From NCBI GenBank assembly GCA_015062205.1, contig SUVB01000003.1, forward strand, positions 1-60,186: a stretch of DNA of 60,186 nucleotides, read 5' to 3'. Made by a program: the position numbers and the translations under genes. Below, piece after piece: positions 8,120 through 17,208 of this stretch. Each line of letters begins with the position of its first letter. Position 1 is the stretch's first letter. The DNA is from Desulfovibrio desulfuricans. GTDB taxonomy: Bacteria > Desulfobacterota > Desulfovibrionia > Desulfovibrionales > Desulfovibrionaceae. The notes below the pieces were generated by a model. The model searched no databases and was not told the origin of the DNA. It saw nothing but the letters and a program-made list of their open reading frames with translations.

Positions 8120-10114
8120 TTACGGCAGCATGCGCAACGGCACGCGGTACACCCAGTCGCCGGAATCGGCCTGCCCGAAGCTCTCCCAGTTGGCGCGGTC
8201 GCGGTCGTACTCCTCATAGCGGGCCAGGCGGGACTTGAGGCGGTTGATGAAGGCCGTCTGCTCGCCCACGCTCATGCGGTACCAGTCTTCCTCACGCAGC
8301 AGCATGATGTCGCTCTTGTAGGGCAGGCCGTCCAGAAATTCCGCCAGCACGCCCAGTTCCGAGAGGTTCTTGCCCTGCGTGGGCATGTTGGGGTCGCGAG
8401 CCATGCGCGTGGAGGCGGAGAGCACGCCGCGGAAGAAGTCGCGCGCGTCCGTCTTCTTGGTGCGTTCGGCATTGTCGATGATGGTCTTGAGCTGGGCGCT
8501 CAGGTCGCTGAGCTGGTTCTTGGTCAGCAGCACGGCCACTTCCACGCTGGGGATCTGCCGTTTCTGCGCCAGCTGGGCGAGGTCCATGTCCGCTATCCAA
8601 GAATTGACCACGCCGGGCGCGCGGTTTTCGCGCGTGCGGCCCAGATATTCCAGCTGCATGGCGTAGCCCAGCGCGGCGGCAAGGTCAGCGGCCTTGTCCT
8701 CGGGGGAGGCCGCCGGCGTTTCGCCCTTGGGGCGTGTCATCACCTTGCCCTCGGCCGTGTTTCTGACCATGTCCACCATGCCCGAGGCCAGCGTTTGGGC
8801 CACGGCGGCGAACTGCGCCGCGCCCTTGGCCGGCGTGGGCGCGGACACGGAAAGATAGTTGGAGCGGTTGCCGGAAAGCCTGCTCAGCGCGCGGTAGCTT
8901 TGCTCGGCATAGGCGTGGTCGGCCTTGCCGCCGGGGCTTTTCACATGCAGGGCAGTAATCCAGATGCCCTTCTGGCGGGCGAAGTCGTTGACTTCGCTGG
9001 GCCCCATTTTGACGGAGGCGAAGCTATCCGAATTTTTCAGCGGCCCGGCGTCGGTGATGAGCAGGATGAGGCGGGAAGAATAGTCGCCCCAGTTCAGGGA
9101 CTCCACGGCCTTGTACACGCCTGCCAGCGAATCCTCGTTGAAGGCGTGGCTGGAAACCTTGGCTTCCTGCACCTGGGCGAGCTTGTCTTCAAGATTCTTG
9201 CGGTCTTTCGCCGTGGTGAAGTCGCTCACCACCTGCGTGACGTACTCCAGGCCCGGCCGGGCCTTGGTGCTGCTGCGGAAGGCCACCACGGCAAAGCCCA
9301 CATTGTCGGCCATCTTGTCTTTTTCGATCTTGTCGTAGATGCGGCGCACCACGTTGAGGCTCTGGTCGATGTAGGGCTTCATGGAAATGGTGGTGTCAAT
9401 GACCAGGGCAATGCCCGTCTTGGGCGGACCGTTCCTGCCCTCTCTGTCCTTGCCCGCGCCCGCATTGCCGGGATCAATGGAGGCCACCTGCAGAAACTTC
9501 ACGCCGTCAAAGGGATCCTTCATGTCCAGAATAGGCATGAGGTAGAAGCGTGTTGTGGAAACGGCCCCCTGCGCATCGGCCGGCTCGCCGGCCACAATGG
9601 GCAGATTTTCGGGCGCGGGCGCGCCGTCGCGGCGCAGGGCGGCGGCCTGGCTCTCCAGCGCCGTGAGGCGCTGCTCCATGTCCTGCGCGGCGCACAGCTC
9701 GCTCAGCGCGGCCTCGCTTTTGAAGAAGAGCACGGGCGCGCGCCCGGCGCGCGGCGTGAACAGCAGGGTGAGGGACTGGTTCCAGGCAGTGCTTTTGGCG
9801 CTGTCCAGCCAGCCCTCGGGCTGCGTGGGGGAAACGCCGACCTGAATGCGGGCGTCCTTTCTGTCAAAGACGTAGAACACGGTGAAGGGCGTGACGTTTT
9901 TGCGCAGCACGGCGGCATCCGCCTGCGGCCCGGACAGCAGGTCAGCGCCGGGATGGCTGATGACCCTCTGGTACAGGGTTTTCTTGCCCTGCTGCAGGAG
10001 CGGAACGGCTTCGGCAGGGAAAGGCGCGCCCCCCAAAAAGGCCGTCGGCATGCAGAACAGGGCGAACAGCAGGGCACAACGGCAGTGAGACAGGATTTGC
10101 AGGATTTGATGCAT
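8120..10114 (-). CDS. exported von Willebrand A domain protein, PpkA C-terminal-domain type
   Basis: A 664-residue protein with an N-terminal signal segment (about residues 10-36, CALLFALFCMPTAFLGG). Residues 45-130 (TLYQRVISHPGADLL, FTVFYVFDR, GWLD, LTLLFT, PVLFF) match my memory of the region preceding the vWA domain in T6SS kinases of the PpkA type. The vWA domain begins near residue 234 with IALVIDTTISMKPY; Asp240, Thr242 and Ser244 form the MIDAS metal site (DxTxS instead of DxSxS). No kinase domain is present, so it corresponds to the periplasmic half of PpkA alone. Neighbouring FGE and ABC genes support a periplasmic sensing assembly. Its partner is unknown. Confidence 0.75.
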   Translation of the reverse strand: MHQILQILSHCRCALLFALFCMPTAFLGGAPFPAEAVPLLQQGKKTLYQRVISHPGADLLSGPQADAAVLRKNVTPFTVFYVFDRKDARIQVGVSPTQPEGWLDSAKSTAWNQSLTLLFTPRAGRAPVLFFKSEAALSELCAAQDMEQRLTALESQAAALRRDGAPAPENLPIVAGEPADAQGAVSTTRFYLMPILDMKDPFDGVKFLQVASIDPGNAGAGKDREGRNGPPKTGIALVIDTTISMKPYIDQSLNVVRRIYDKIEKDKMADNVGFAVVAFRSSTKARPGLEYVTQVVSDFTTAKDRKNLEDKLAQVQEAKVSSHAFNEDSLAGVYKAVESLNWGDYSSRLILLITDAGPLKNSDSFASVKMGPSEVNDFARQKGIWITALHVKSPGGKADHAYAEQSYRALSRLSGNRSNYLSVSAPTPAKGAAQFAAVAQTLASGMVDMVRNTAEGKVMTRPKGETPAASPEDKAADLAAALGYAMQLEYLGRTRENRAPGVVNSWIADMDLAQLAQKRQIPSVEVAVLLTKNQLSDLSAQLKTIIDNAERTKKTDARDFFRGVLSASTRMARDPNMPTQGKNLSELGVLAEFLDGLPYKSDIMLLREEDWYRMSVGEQTAFINRLKSRLARYEEYDRDRANWESFGQADSGDWVYRVPLRMLP

Positions 10115-10168
10115 GGCAAAAACTCCTCGCGGTGCGACGCGCCAAAGCGGATGGGCCTTTGCGGACCG

Positions 10169-11305
10169 CTATTTCCAGTGTTGCAGCAGCGCGCGCGCCT
10201 CGGCGTCGCCCCTGGCTTCAAGCGCCCGGGCCTGGTCCTTGAGGGCGTCAAGCGCCGCCCGGGCCTGGGGATGCCCCTTGGCGAGAGCCGCTTCATACCA
10301 GCGTTTGGCCTGGCCGAGATCGGCGGGGATGCTGCCGCGCGGCAGCGCTGCGCCGGGGTCGTAAAACTGGCCCACCAGCAGCATGGCTTCGGCGTCGCCC
10401 TTCTGCGCGGCGTCTTCCAGCAGGAGGAAGGCGGCGTCGCTTTCCTCCTGCGAGGCGCCGGTCTTGCGTAGGGGGCGGGCCATGCCCAGGCTGACCTCAG
10501 GCCGGGCTTCGCCGCGCAGATGCTCACGGGCGGAAGCCAGGGGCGGCAGGGACGGACTTGCCGCCGGAGCGGACGTCTGCGGCGTGTTTTCCTGTGAATC
10601 CGGCTGCTGTTCGCCGGGCTGCTGCGCATTCCCCTGCGGTTCTGACTGCCGCTTGTCAGGCTGCTGCGGCGTTTCCGGCTGTTGCGCCGTTTCGGGAGCA
10701 GGCGTCTGCTGTTCCATGTTCGGCAGGGGAGGCAGGGGCTTGCCGGCGTCACGCAGCAGAAACCACCAGGCCGCGACACCTGCCGCCGCGAGCAGCAGGA
10801 GCAGCACGACGACGATCCACGCTCGGGAGCCTGATCCGGCTTCTTTGTTTTCCGCCATTGTCAGCGGTTCTTCCGGCGCGGCCGTAGGTTCGGGAGCATC
10901 TTCATGTGGCACTTGAACTTCCTGCGGCTCCGGCTCAGTTTTCGGCGCAGGCTGCACGGGCGCTGGGCCCATGCCGTGCCCGCCTGCCATGTGCGAATAG
11001 ACAAGCTCCCGCACCTCCAGCGCACAGCTGCCCCGACCCGGCAGCGTGAGGCGATAGGCGTCAAGATTGTCCACCTCGTCAACCACCGAAGGGCCCACGG
11101 CCAGGCGCAGGCTGCCGCCGTCGTTATCCCACGCCTCGGGCGCGAGGCTGGTTTCGCTTTCCTGCCAGCCGCCGGGACCGAGGCATTTGCCGTCCGAGGC
11201 GCGCAACAGCAGAAAGACCGGCTCCGTTACTGGGCCTGCGTCAAAAATCTCAATGATGCCGTAGCCGGGACCGCGCCCGGCGTCGGCGGCAATGGCGGCA
11301 CGCAT
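10169..11305 (-). CDS. single-pass membrane protein with C-terminal Sel1/TPR-like repeats
   Basis: A 378-residue protein. Residues 1-110 are a cytoplasmic domain I do not recognise. Next is a Pro/Glu-rich linker, a membrane segment at about 162-184 (WIVVVLLLLLAAAGVAAWWFL), a Gln/Pro-rich spacer (about 195-245, repeated QQP and QPE), and a C-terminal region with Sel1-like helices (AFLLLEDAAQKGDAEAMLL, AKRWYEAALAKGHPQARAAL). The start ATG lies 3 nt after the SrfC-like stop, with AAAGGA upstream. Its membrane topology and place between srfC-like and vWA genes suggest a linker between a cytoplasmic GTPase and periplasmic proteins; that is inference. Confidence 0.7.
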   Translation of the reverse strand: MRAAIAADAGRGPGYGIIEIFDAGPVTEPVFLLLRASDGKCLGPGGWQESETSLAPEAWDNDGGSLRLAVGPSVVDEVDNLDAYRLTLPGRGSCALEVRELVYSHMAGGHGMGPAPVQPAPKTEPEPQEVQVPHEDAPEPTAAPEEPLTMAENKEAGSGSRAWIVVVLLLLLAAAGVAAWWFLLRDAGKPLPPLPNMEQQTPAPETAQQPETPQQPDKRQSEPQGNAQQPGEQQPDSQENTPQTSAPAASPSLPPLASAREHLRGEARPEVSLGMARPLRKTGASQEESDAAFLLLEDAAQKGDAEAMLLVGQFYDPGAALPRGSIPADLGQAKRWYEAALAKGHPQARAALDALKDQARALEARGDAEARALLQHWK

Positions 11306-11308
11306 GGC

Positions 11309-13933
11309 TTATCCTTTGAATGCCTGCAGGATATCGCGCAGGCGGTTGTTCTGTTCGGGGTTGACGATCCGGCTGCCGTCATAGTCCACATTGGCCATGA
11401 CGCTGAAGGCCAGCGCCCGCAGCCAGTCCGTGTACCACAGGCGGTCGTAGGGGGACTCCTCCTCGCCGATATGCGGCTCGCCCGTGATCTCCTGCGGAGG
11501 ATTGAACAGGGGCACGCTCCTGCCGCCGAAGGCGATGGTGCGCTCCGCTTGGTCCTTGAATCGCGGGTCAAAGCCCCACCAGTCCACAAAAGCGTTGACG
11601 GCGTCAGCGGCCAGGCTGACCTGCTTCCACGCCAGCCGCTCGCGCGCCATGTTGCTGAAGGCCGAGCCGCGGCGAAGTTCCACCTCCAGCTGTTCACGCA
11701 GCCTGCAGCGCGATGCGGCCTGCACCATTTCGTGGCAGAACTGGTCCAGCTCCCTGGGGGGCAGGCCGAAGAGGCTGCGGGCCTCCACATCATTGCAGAG
11801 GTCGCGCAGGCGGCCTGTCCAGTAATCCATGACCATGCCGGCGAACACTTCCGCACTGTCGCGGGCCTGCGCCTCTCCTTCGTCGGCGGGAGGGGGCGGG
11901 GGGGCGTCGTCTCCAAAGATGTCGCCCACAATGTCCCCGGCGGAGACGCGCGCGCCCACCACACGCGTGGGGGCCGCCGTTTTGCCTTGCTCGTCCGTCT
12001 GGTCAGCGCTGAGAAAGAGTTCGTAGAGATCGAAGTCTCTCACCTGCAGGCGGCGCAGGAATTCGCCGAAGAGCTGCTTTTCGGCCACACGGGCGAGCTG
12101 GGCTACCAGCCCGCGTGAAAGCTGTTCCTTTTGCCGGCGCAACTCTTCCCTGTCGTCGCTGTGATAGAAGGGGGCAAGGCTGGTGCGCACGCGTTCGCTT
12201 TTTTCCGTGAGGCTCACGGTGATCTGCCGCCGTTTGAGTTCGGGATTGCACAGGGGGCGCAGACTCTCCCGCAGCAGGCTCACGCCGCCGTCGTTGAGCG
12301 TCATGGCGGCCTGCCAGACGCGCTCGGGCTGCGCAACATGCTTCTGCACCAGTGCGGATTGCAGGAAGGAGCGGCGCACCTCCTCCACAAAGGCTTCCTG
12401 CTCCGGCCGGATGCCGGTTTCGCGCCGGTCTTCGTAGCTGAAAATGGCCTCGCAGAGAAAATTGGGGTTGCGCAGCAGGAAGACATTGTTGAAGGGGTGC
12501 TCGCCGTCCCAGTTCTGCGGCCAGTCATGCACCTGGCCGAAAAAGTTGACCAGCGAGGATTCCAGCCGCGTTGTCCAGCGCGTTTCCACGGAAGGGGAAC
12601 CGGCCTTCTTCTCAAACTCCATATCCATCTTGGTGAGCACGAAGAACAGGGCCGGGGGCTTGCCCGCGCGCATTTGCGGCGACTCGCCGTGCGTGGAGCA
12701 TATCCATTCGTACACGGCCTGCGGCAGGTCCTGCACCTCCTGCGTGCTGGGGCCGATGCACAGCAGCATGCTGGTCAGCTCCTTTTCCTCGCGGTAGCGC
12801 TCGAAGAGATAGGCCACCTTGCCGCGCAGGAAAAGTTCCTTGAGCATGTCCTTGCGGCTGTCCAGCGCGGCGCGCAGATCGTTGAACTTGTAGCGCGCGC
12901 GGTAGCCGGGAAAGTCCAGCAGATCGGTGTGGTCAAAGAAGTCGTCCGGTTTCTCGCGCATGTAGATGGTGATCTCCGCCGTCAGCGCCGTGACCAGCGC
13001 GCGCGGCAGGGCGGCCGTTTTGCCGCCCGCCCCCGTGAGGGTGAGCATGTCGTCCCCGGCCGGTTCGTTGAGGCCCTGCAGGCGGGCCACGTCAATGATG
13101 CTGTTGGCGCGGGGGATGAGCGCCTCAATGGGGCAGCTCGCCTCGGCGGCGTTGCCCAGTTGGCGCAGCGCGCCGCAGAGCTGCTCGTACACGGCCAGAA
13201 ATTCCGGCACGCTGTCCCAGATGAGGCCGACAAGCCGGGCCCGGTCCGCCGTTTCCAGACGGGGGGCCAACTCCATGGCCCGCGCCCAGTAGCCGTTCTG
13301 AAGCATCTGCACGCGCGGGCGGGAGATAAAGTTCTTGTTCACATAGTCCCTGAGCTCTTCCACATCGTCCGCGCTGAGGCCGCCTTCCACGGGGGCGGGG
13401 CGCGCGCACTGCGCGATCCTGTCCAGTTCCTCGGCCAGGGCGCGCGCGTCGGGGGCGTCCTTGTGGTCGCAGTCCGCATAATAGGTGTTGGCGAGCACGC
13501 GGGCCACATCCGTCTCGGACAGCAGGCGCAGGCGGATGGGCGAGGCTTCGGAGACGCCCTCGGGCGGCGTGGTGGTGAAGCGGGTCACGAGGCCTGTGGA
13601 TTCCTTGCCGCCTTCTGGGTTGATGTCCTTGATGAAGTTGTAGACCTTGCCGCAGAAGTCGGCGTTGAGCACCTTGTCGGCATTGCTGGCCAGCGCCGAA
13701 ATAAGGTAGGACTTGCCCGACTGGCTGGGACCGAACACGCCCACGCACATCTTGCGGCGCGCCGCCTGCTCGCATTTGCCGAAAAAGCGCGCCGCATGGC
13801 GCATATCCTTCTGCAGGGCCGCGCGTTCGCTGCCCGCCAGTTCGGCATTGTCCTGAAGCCAGGCCCCGGCGGCGCGGGAGGTCTCCGCCAAATCGCGGCA
13901 GCGCCGCGCAAGGTCCATATCCTGCTGCTGCAT
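11309..13933 (-). CDS. SrfC-family putative virulence factor, dynamin/Ras-like GTPase
   Basis: An 874-residue cytoplasmic protein with a P-loop GPSQSGKS (residues 68-75) and a DFPG element (LLDFPGYRARYKF) like a GTPase G3 motif. It then has IGPSTQEVQDLP and a possible G4-like TKMD (FVLTKMDMEF). The rest is helical. This agrees with the SrfC family named in the Salmonella srfABC operon, whose biochemical function is not established. ATG 13933 is preceded by AGAGGA. About 170 bp separate it from the SrfB-like stop, including a weak hairpin plus T-run. An acidic, Pro-rich stretch (DDAPPPPPADEGEAQARD) interrupts the C-terminal third. Confidence 0.8.
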   Translation of the reverse strand: MQQQDMDLARRCRDLAETSRAAGAWLQDNAELAGSERAALQKDMRHAARFFGKCEQAARRKMCVGVFGPSQSGKSYLISALASNADKVLNADFCGKVYNFIKDINPEGGKESTGLVTRFTTTPPEGVSEASPIRLRLLSETDVARVLANTYYADCDHKDAPDARALAEELDRIAQCARPAPVEGGLSADDVEELRDYVNKNFISRPRVQMLQNGYWARAMELAPRLETADRARLVGLIWDSVPEFLAVYEQLCGALRQLGNAAEASCPIEALIPRANSIIDVARLQGLNEPAGDDMLTLTGAGGKTAALPRALVTALTAEITIYMREKPDDFFDHTDLLDFPGYRARYKFNDLRAALDSRKDMLKELFLRGKVAYLFERYREEKELTSMLLCIGPSTQEVQDLPQAVYEWICSTHGESPQMRAGKPPALFFVLTKMDMEFEKKAGSPSVETRWTTRLESSLVNFFGQVHDWPQNWDGEHPFNNVFLLRNPNFLCEAIFSYEDRRETGIRPEQEAFVEEVRRSFLQSALVQKHVAQPERVWQAAMTLNDGGVSLLRESLRPLCNPELKRRQITVSLTEKSERVRTSLAPFYHSDDREELRRQKEQLSRGLVAQLARVAEKQLFGEFLRRLQVRDFDLYELFLSADQTDEQGKTAAPTRVVGARVSAGDIVGDIFGDDAPPPPPADEGEAQARDSAEVFAGMVMDYWTGRLRDLCNDVEARSLFGLPPRELDQFCHEMVQAASRCRLREQLEVELRRGSAFSNMARERLAWKQVSLAADAVNAFVDWWGFDPRFKDQAERTIAFGGRSVPLFNPPQEITGEPHIGEEESPYDRLWYTDWLRALAFSVMANVDYDGSRIVNPEQNNRLRDILQAFKG

Positions 13934-13980
13934 AGCTATCCTCTCTGCGGGTGTCCTCGAGCAGATGCACATGACTTTTT

Positions 13981-14002
13981 ACAAAAAACAGGCGGACGCC
14001 GC
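13981..14002 (-). terminator. weak intra-cluster terminator-like hairpin
   Basis: Read leftward, GGCGG-CGT-CCGCC is followed by TGTTTTTTG. It lies in the gap between the SrfB-like stop and the SrfC-like start and could attenuate transcription into srfC and the Tag-like genes. The stem is only 5 bp, so the effect is uncertain. Confidence 0.35.
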
Positions 14003-14104
14003 CGTTGTTTCAACGGGAAACGGCCAGATAAGCCCGCCTGGTCGCGGCATGGGCGGCTGCCCCTGCCGCCGCCGGAGCGGGCAAACCTTTCCGCGTGAGC
14101 CGCG

Positions 14105-17100
14105 CTACCCGGCGTCGGTGACAATGCCGGTGTCCAGCCAGTAGCCTTCGTCCAGCTTTAACGTTTGCAGGCGGATCTCCAGGTCGCGGCGGTCCACGGC
14201 GCGCTCCTGGCTGTCCACGATGGATTCGATGCTGAATTCGCCTTCGCTGCGGCGATCCTTGTCCGCATCGGAGCGGATTTCGTCCTCATCCCACACGTCG
14301 GCAACGCTCAGGCGCACCTCAACCCTGTAGGGCAGGCGGCCGGAAGCGCGGGCGCGCGCCTCCTCATCGGCAAAGGTGAGCAGATGGTAGCGCGTGGTGG
14401 GCCAGCGTTCCGCGTCCAGCTGGCGGTAGCCGATGGAGAGCGGTCCGCTGAAGGCCACGCTGCGGGTGGCGTCCGTGCCTTCCTTGCTGTCCACATCCAC
14501 GGTGAACCAGACCTTGGGTCGCCTGAGCTGGCTGTTGATGTCCATCTCGCCGATATAGCGGGCCGTGGAGGTCAGCCTGAGCGCTCCGGAATCAAAGGAG
14601 AAGCCCTCAAGATGGCCGTCAGCCAGGGCGCAGAGGATTGCCCCCACCACAACGGTGGTCTTGGGGTCCGTCACGCGACCCCTGGCGTCGGCAAAGGGAT
14701 ACCATGCCCCCGCATGGTAGCGGCGCATGGGGATGATTCTGTCCGGCGGCACAGGCAGGCGGGCCAGCACCGAGGCAATGACGCCGTCCCATGAGCTGGG
14801 CCGCCCCGTGAGCAGCAGCGCGTCGCAATCGTACATGTGCACCACTTCGCAGAGGGCGGAAAGCGTGGGCCCCAGCGTGGCGCGTATGGTTTCTTCCACG
14901 GCGGCGGGCGTGACGCTGATGGGCACGTCCAGAATGTTAAAGTTTTGGATGAAGGGAGCGGCGCGGCGCACAAGCGTCTCCACTTCACGCAGGGTGGCGG
15001 GCTGCGGCCGGGGCGCCAGGGATGCCGGGGCAAAACCGGTTCCCTCTTCGTCCTCCTTCGCGGCGGCATCCGCCGCCAGCGGATCCGGCTCGAAGAAGTC
15101 GCGCAGACGGCACCGGGCGTTGAGGGAGCGCAGATCTGGATTTTCGCAGGTCGAAAGCAGTCCGAGGGCCACAGGCACGGCGATCTGGCGGACCAGGCGC
15201 ACGCGGGTGTTGCGGTCCTCCTGCGACATGCCGATGGCGTCGCGCCCGAAGAGCTGGCCCAGCAGGGCGCGCGGTTCGGCGAGCCCCTGCGCCGCCAGCG
15301 CATTGCCGATGGCGGGAATGACGTGGGTGGCCACGACCTCGCGCAGCACCTCGTCCCCTGCGATGTTGAAACCGTCGCGGAACTCCGTGTGCGGACGGAT
15401 GCGCGCGGTGTCGCCTTCGCCGCTGGCCAGCTCAAAGGTGGTGATGGAAAGATCGGTGGTGCCGCCGCCGATGTCGATGGAGGCCATGCGCACGCAGGGA
15501 TGCCCCTGACAGGCCGCGCGCGGTTTGCCCATGAGGCGGAAGAGGTGGTGCGCGTCGCCGTGCTGCTTGACGGCCAGCTCGTTGTAGAGCAGCACCAGCT
15601 GTGAGCAGCTGGCCTCGTCCCAGTCGCAACGCGCCTGCGGGCTGCGGCGGTAATCGCCGGAAAGCCCTCTGGTCTGCGTCTGCGGCGCATACCATTCGCT
15701 CCAGCCAAGGGCGTCCCAGACGACGCGCACGGCCCAGGTGACCCAGCGCCGGAAGATGCGCCGTTCCGCCACCGGCATGGCCGTGGGCACGGTGAAAATG
15801 AGCCGGCGCAGGCGGCGCGGCAGGTTGGGCAGTTCCCGGCGGGAGCGTGTTGTCGGGGAATTGATGGTTACCAGAGCCTGCGTGAGAATTTCGCCCAGCA
15901 TGAAGAGCATGAGCGAGGAGCGCGTGAACAGCGATTCGAAGATGGGTTCGGGCTGCTGTTTCTGCAGGGCCGGGCTGCGCTTGAACAGGGGGTCGCCGAA
16001 GCAGGCCAGCGGCGTGCCCTGCGGGTTCAGCTGCCGGGGGAACAGCCCGCGGCTGACCATGGGTTCCGCCTTGCCTCCGGAATTGTAGCGCCAACTCTGC
16101 TGCCAGGGGCGTTCGTCCCAGAGGTAGCGCTTGGGGCTGGACATGCCCGTGGTTCCCTCGGCGCATACGGCCTGCGTGGCCAGACGCGCCGCCTCGGGGC
16201 CGATGCGCACCGCCGAGGGCCAGGCAAAGGCCGGAGTTTTCCGGCCGGAGCGGCGGGAAAGGGCGTCGTTGCCGAAGGAGGCGTCCACAAATTCCACGCG
16301 GGTTTCAAAGGGCTCGTCGTAGATGTTTTCCGGTCGGCTCAGGTCGCGCAGTTCCAGCAGATAGCTGTCGTTGAGGTTGGTGACGCGCTGGGGCAGGGTT
16401 TCCACCAAAATGCCCGTGGTGCGCGAATTGCCGATGTCGAGCACGAGGTCCACATCCACGGGGGTGTCGCGCTCCGGATTGATGACCTGCACGGCCAGGT
16501 CATTGAGCGCCGTGCGCACTACCTCCAGCCACGTGAGGTACGCGGCCAGATGCTCGAGCATATAGGGATTGTCGTCACGCCAGGAGCCGCGCCCCTTGTG
16601 CTGCGCCTGCCGCCATGCGTCATACAGGCCGTACAGCCATTCGTCCACCCAGGCGGCGTTGAGGAACCAGGAATTGTCGCGCACCAGGTGCGCCAGCATG
16701 AAATGCCCGTGCGCCGTCACATCCTGCGGAGAAAGGGCGTGGTATTGCTCGCCCTCGGGCCGCTCCTCCACATTGGTGTCGAACATGAGCACCACGCGCA
16801 GCCGGCCGGGAAGTTTTTCCGAGCGCATGACGCGCGCCCGCGCCCAATTGGAGGGGCCGCACTCGAAGCGTTTGCCGCCGTCGGGCCAGAGTTGGTCCAG
16901 CGTGCGCAAAAAGGGCACGGGCAGCCAGTGGTCTTCAAAGGCGTCCAGAGCGCGGCGGGCCTCCACGCTGTAGTCCTCGTCGCAGGGCTGGCCCGTGAGC
17001 TGGTCGATATAGCCGTTGTCCGTTTCGGCGAGGCAGCGCAAATAGTGCGTATAGCGCCCCTCTCCCTCGCCCCCGGCCTTCTTTTCCTCGCGGAAGTAGC

Positions 17101-17206
17101 GCCGGACGCGGCGGATGGCCTCCTCCGGCAGGGCGAAGTCCAGAAACTGCGGACAACCGCCGGGGATGATGCTCACCGGTGAAAGATAGCGGGGTATGGC
17201 ATCCAT
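14105..17206 (-). CDS. SrfB-family putative virulence factor, Hsp70/actin-fold ATPase-like
   Basis: A 1033-residue protein. An actin/Hsp70-type phosphate-1 motif VDLVLDIGNSRTTGILVE occurs at about residue 240, and a second one, ASIDIGGGTTDLSITTFEL, near residue 590. A later ALLLTGRPSSWDGV resembles the adenosine-binding motif. These are the marks of the SrfB family; its role is not established. ATG 17206 follows the SrfA-like stop by 2 nt, with AAGGA about 8 nt upstream. It is likely translated together with srfA-like and srfC-like genes, and the three probably form one complex. Residues about 735-760 are an acidic linker. Confidence 0.82.
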   Translation of the reverse strand: MDAIPRYLSPVSIIPGGCPQFLDFALPEEAIRRVRRYFREEKKAGGEGEGRYTHYLRCLAETDNGYIDQLTGQPCDEDYSVEARRALDAFEDHWLPVPFLRTLDQLWPDGGKRFECGPSNWARARVMRSEKLPGRLRVVLMFDTNVEERPEGEQYHALSPQDVTAHGHFMLAHLVRDNSWFLNAAWVDEWLYGLYDAWRQAQHKGRGSWRDDNPYMLEHLAAYLTWLEVVRTALNDLAVQVINPERDTPVDVDLVLDIGNSRTTGILVETLPQRVTNLNDSYLLELRDLSRPENIYDEPFETRVEFVDASFGNDALSRRSGRKTPAFAWPSAVRIGPEAARLATQAVCAEGTTGMSSPKRYLWDERPWQQSWRYNSGGKAEPMVSRGLFPRQLNPQGTPLACFGDPLFKRSPALQKQQPEPIFESLFTRSSLMLFMLGEILTQALVTINSPTTRSRRELPNLPRRLRRLIFTVPTAMPVAERRIFRRWVTWAVRVVWDALGWSEWYAPQTQTRGLSGDYRRSPQARCDWDEASCSQLVLLYNELAVKQHGDAHHLFRLMGKPRAACQGHPCVRMASIDIGGGTTDLSITTFELASGEGDTARIRPHTEFRDGFNIAGDEVLREVVATHVIPAIGNALAAQGLAEPRALLGQLFGRDAIGMSQEDRNTRVRLVRQIAVPVALGLLSTCENPDLRSLNARCRLRDFFEPDPLAADAAAKEDEEGTGFAPASLAPRPQPATLREVETLVRRAAPFIQNFNILDVPISVTPAAVEETIRATLGPTLSALCEVVHMYDCDALLLTGRPSSWDGVIASVLARLPVPPDRIIPMRRYHAGAWYPFADARGRVTDPKTTVVVGAILCALADGHLEGFSFDSGALRLTSTARYIGEMDINSQLRRPKVWFTVDVDSKEGTDATRSVAFSGPLSIGYRQLDAERWPTTRYHLLTFADEEARARASGRLPYRVEVRLSVADVWDEDEIRSDADKDRRSEGEFSIESIVDSQERAVDRRDLEIRLQTLKLDEGYWLDTGIVTDAG

Positions 17207-17208
17207 AA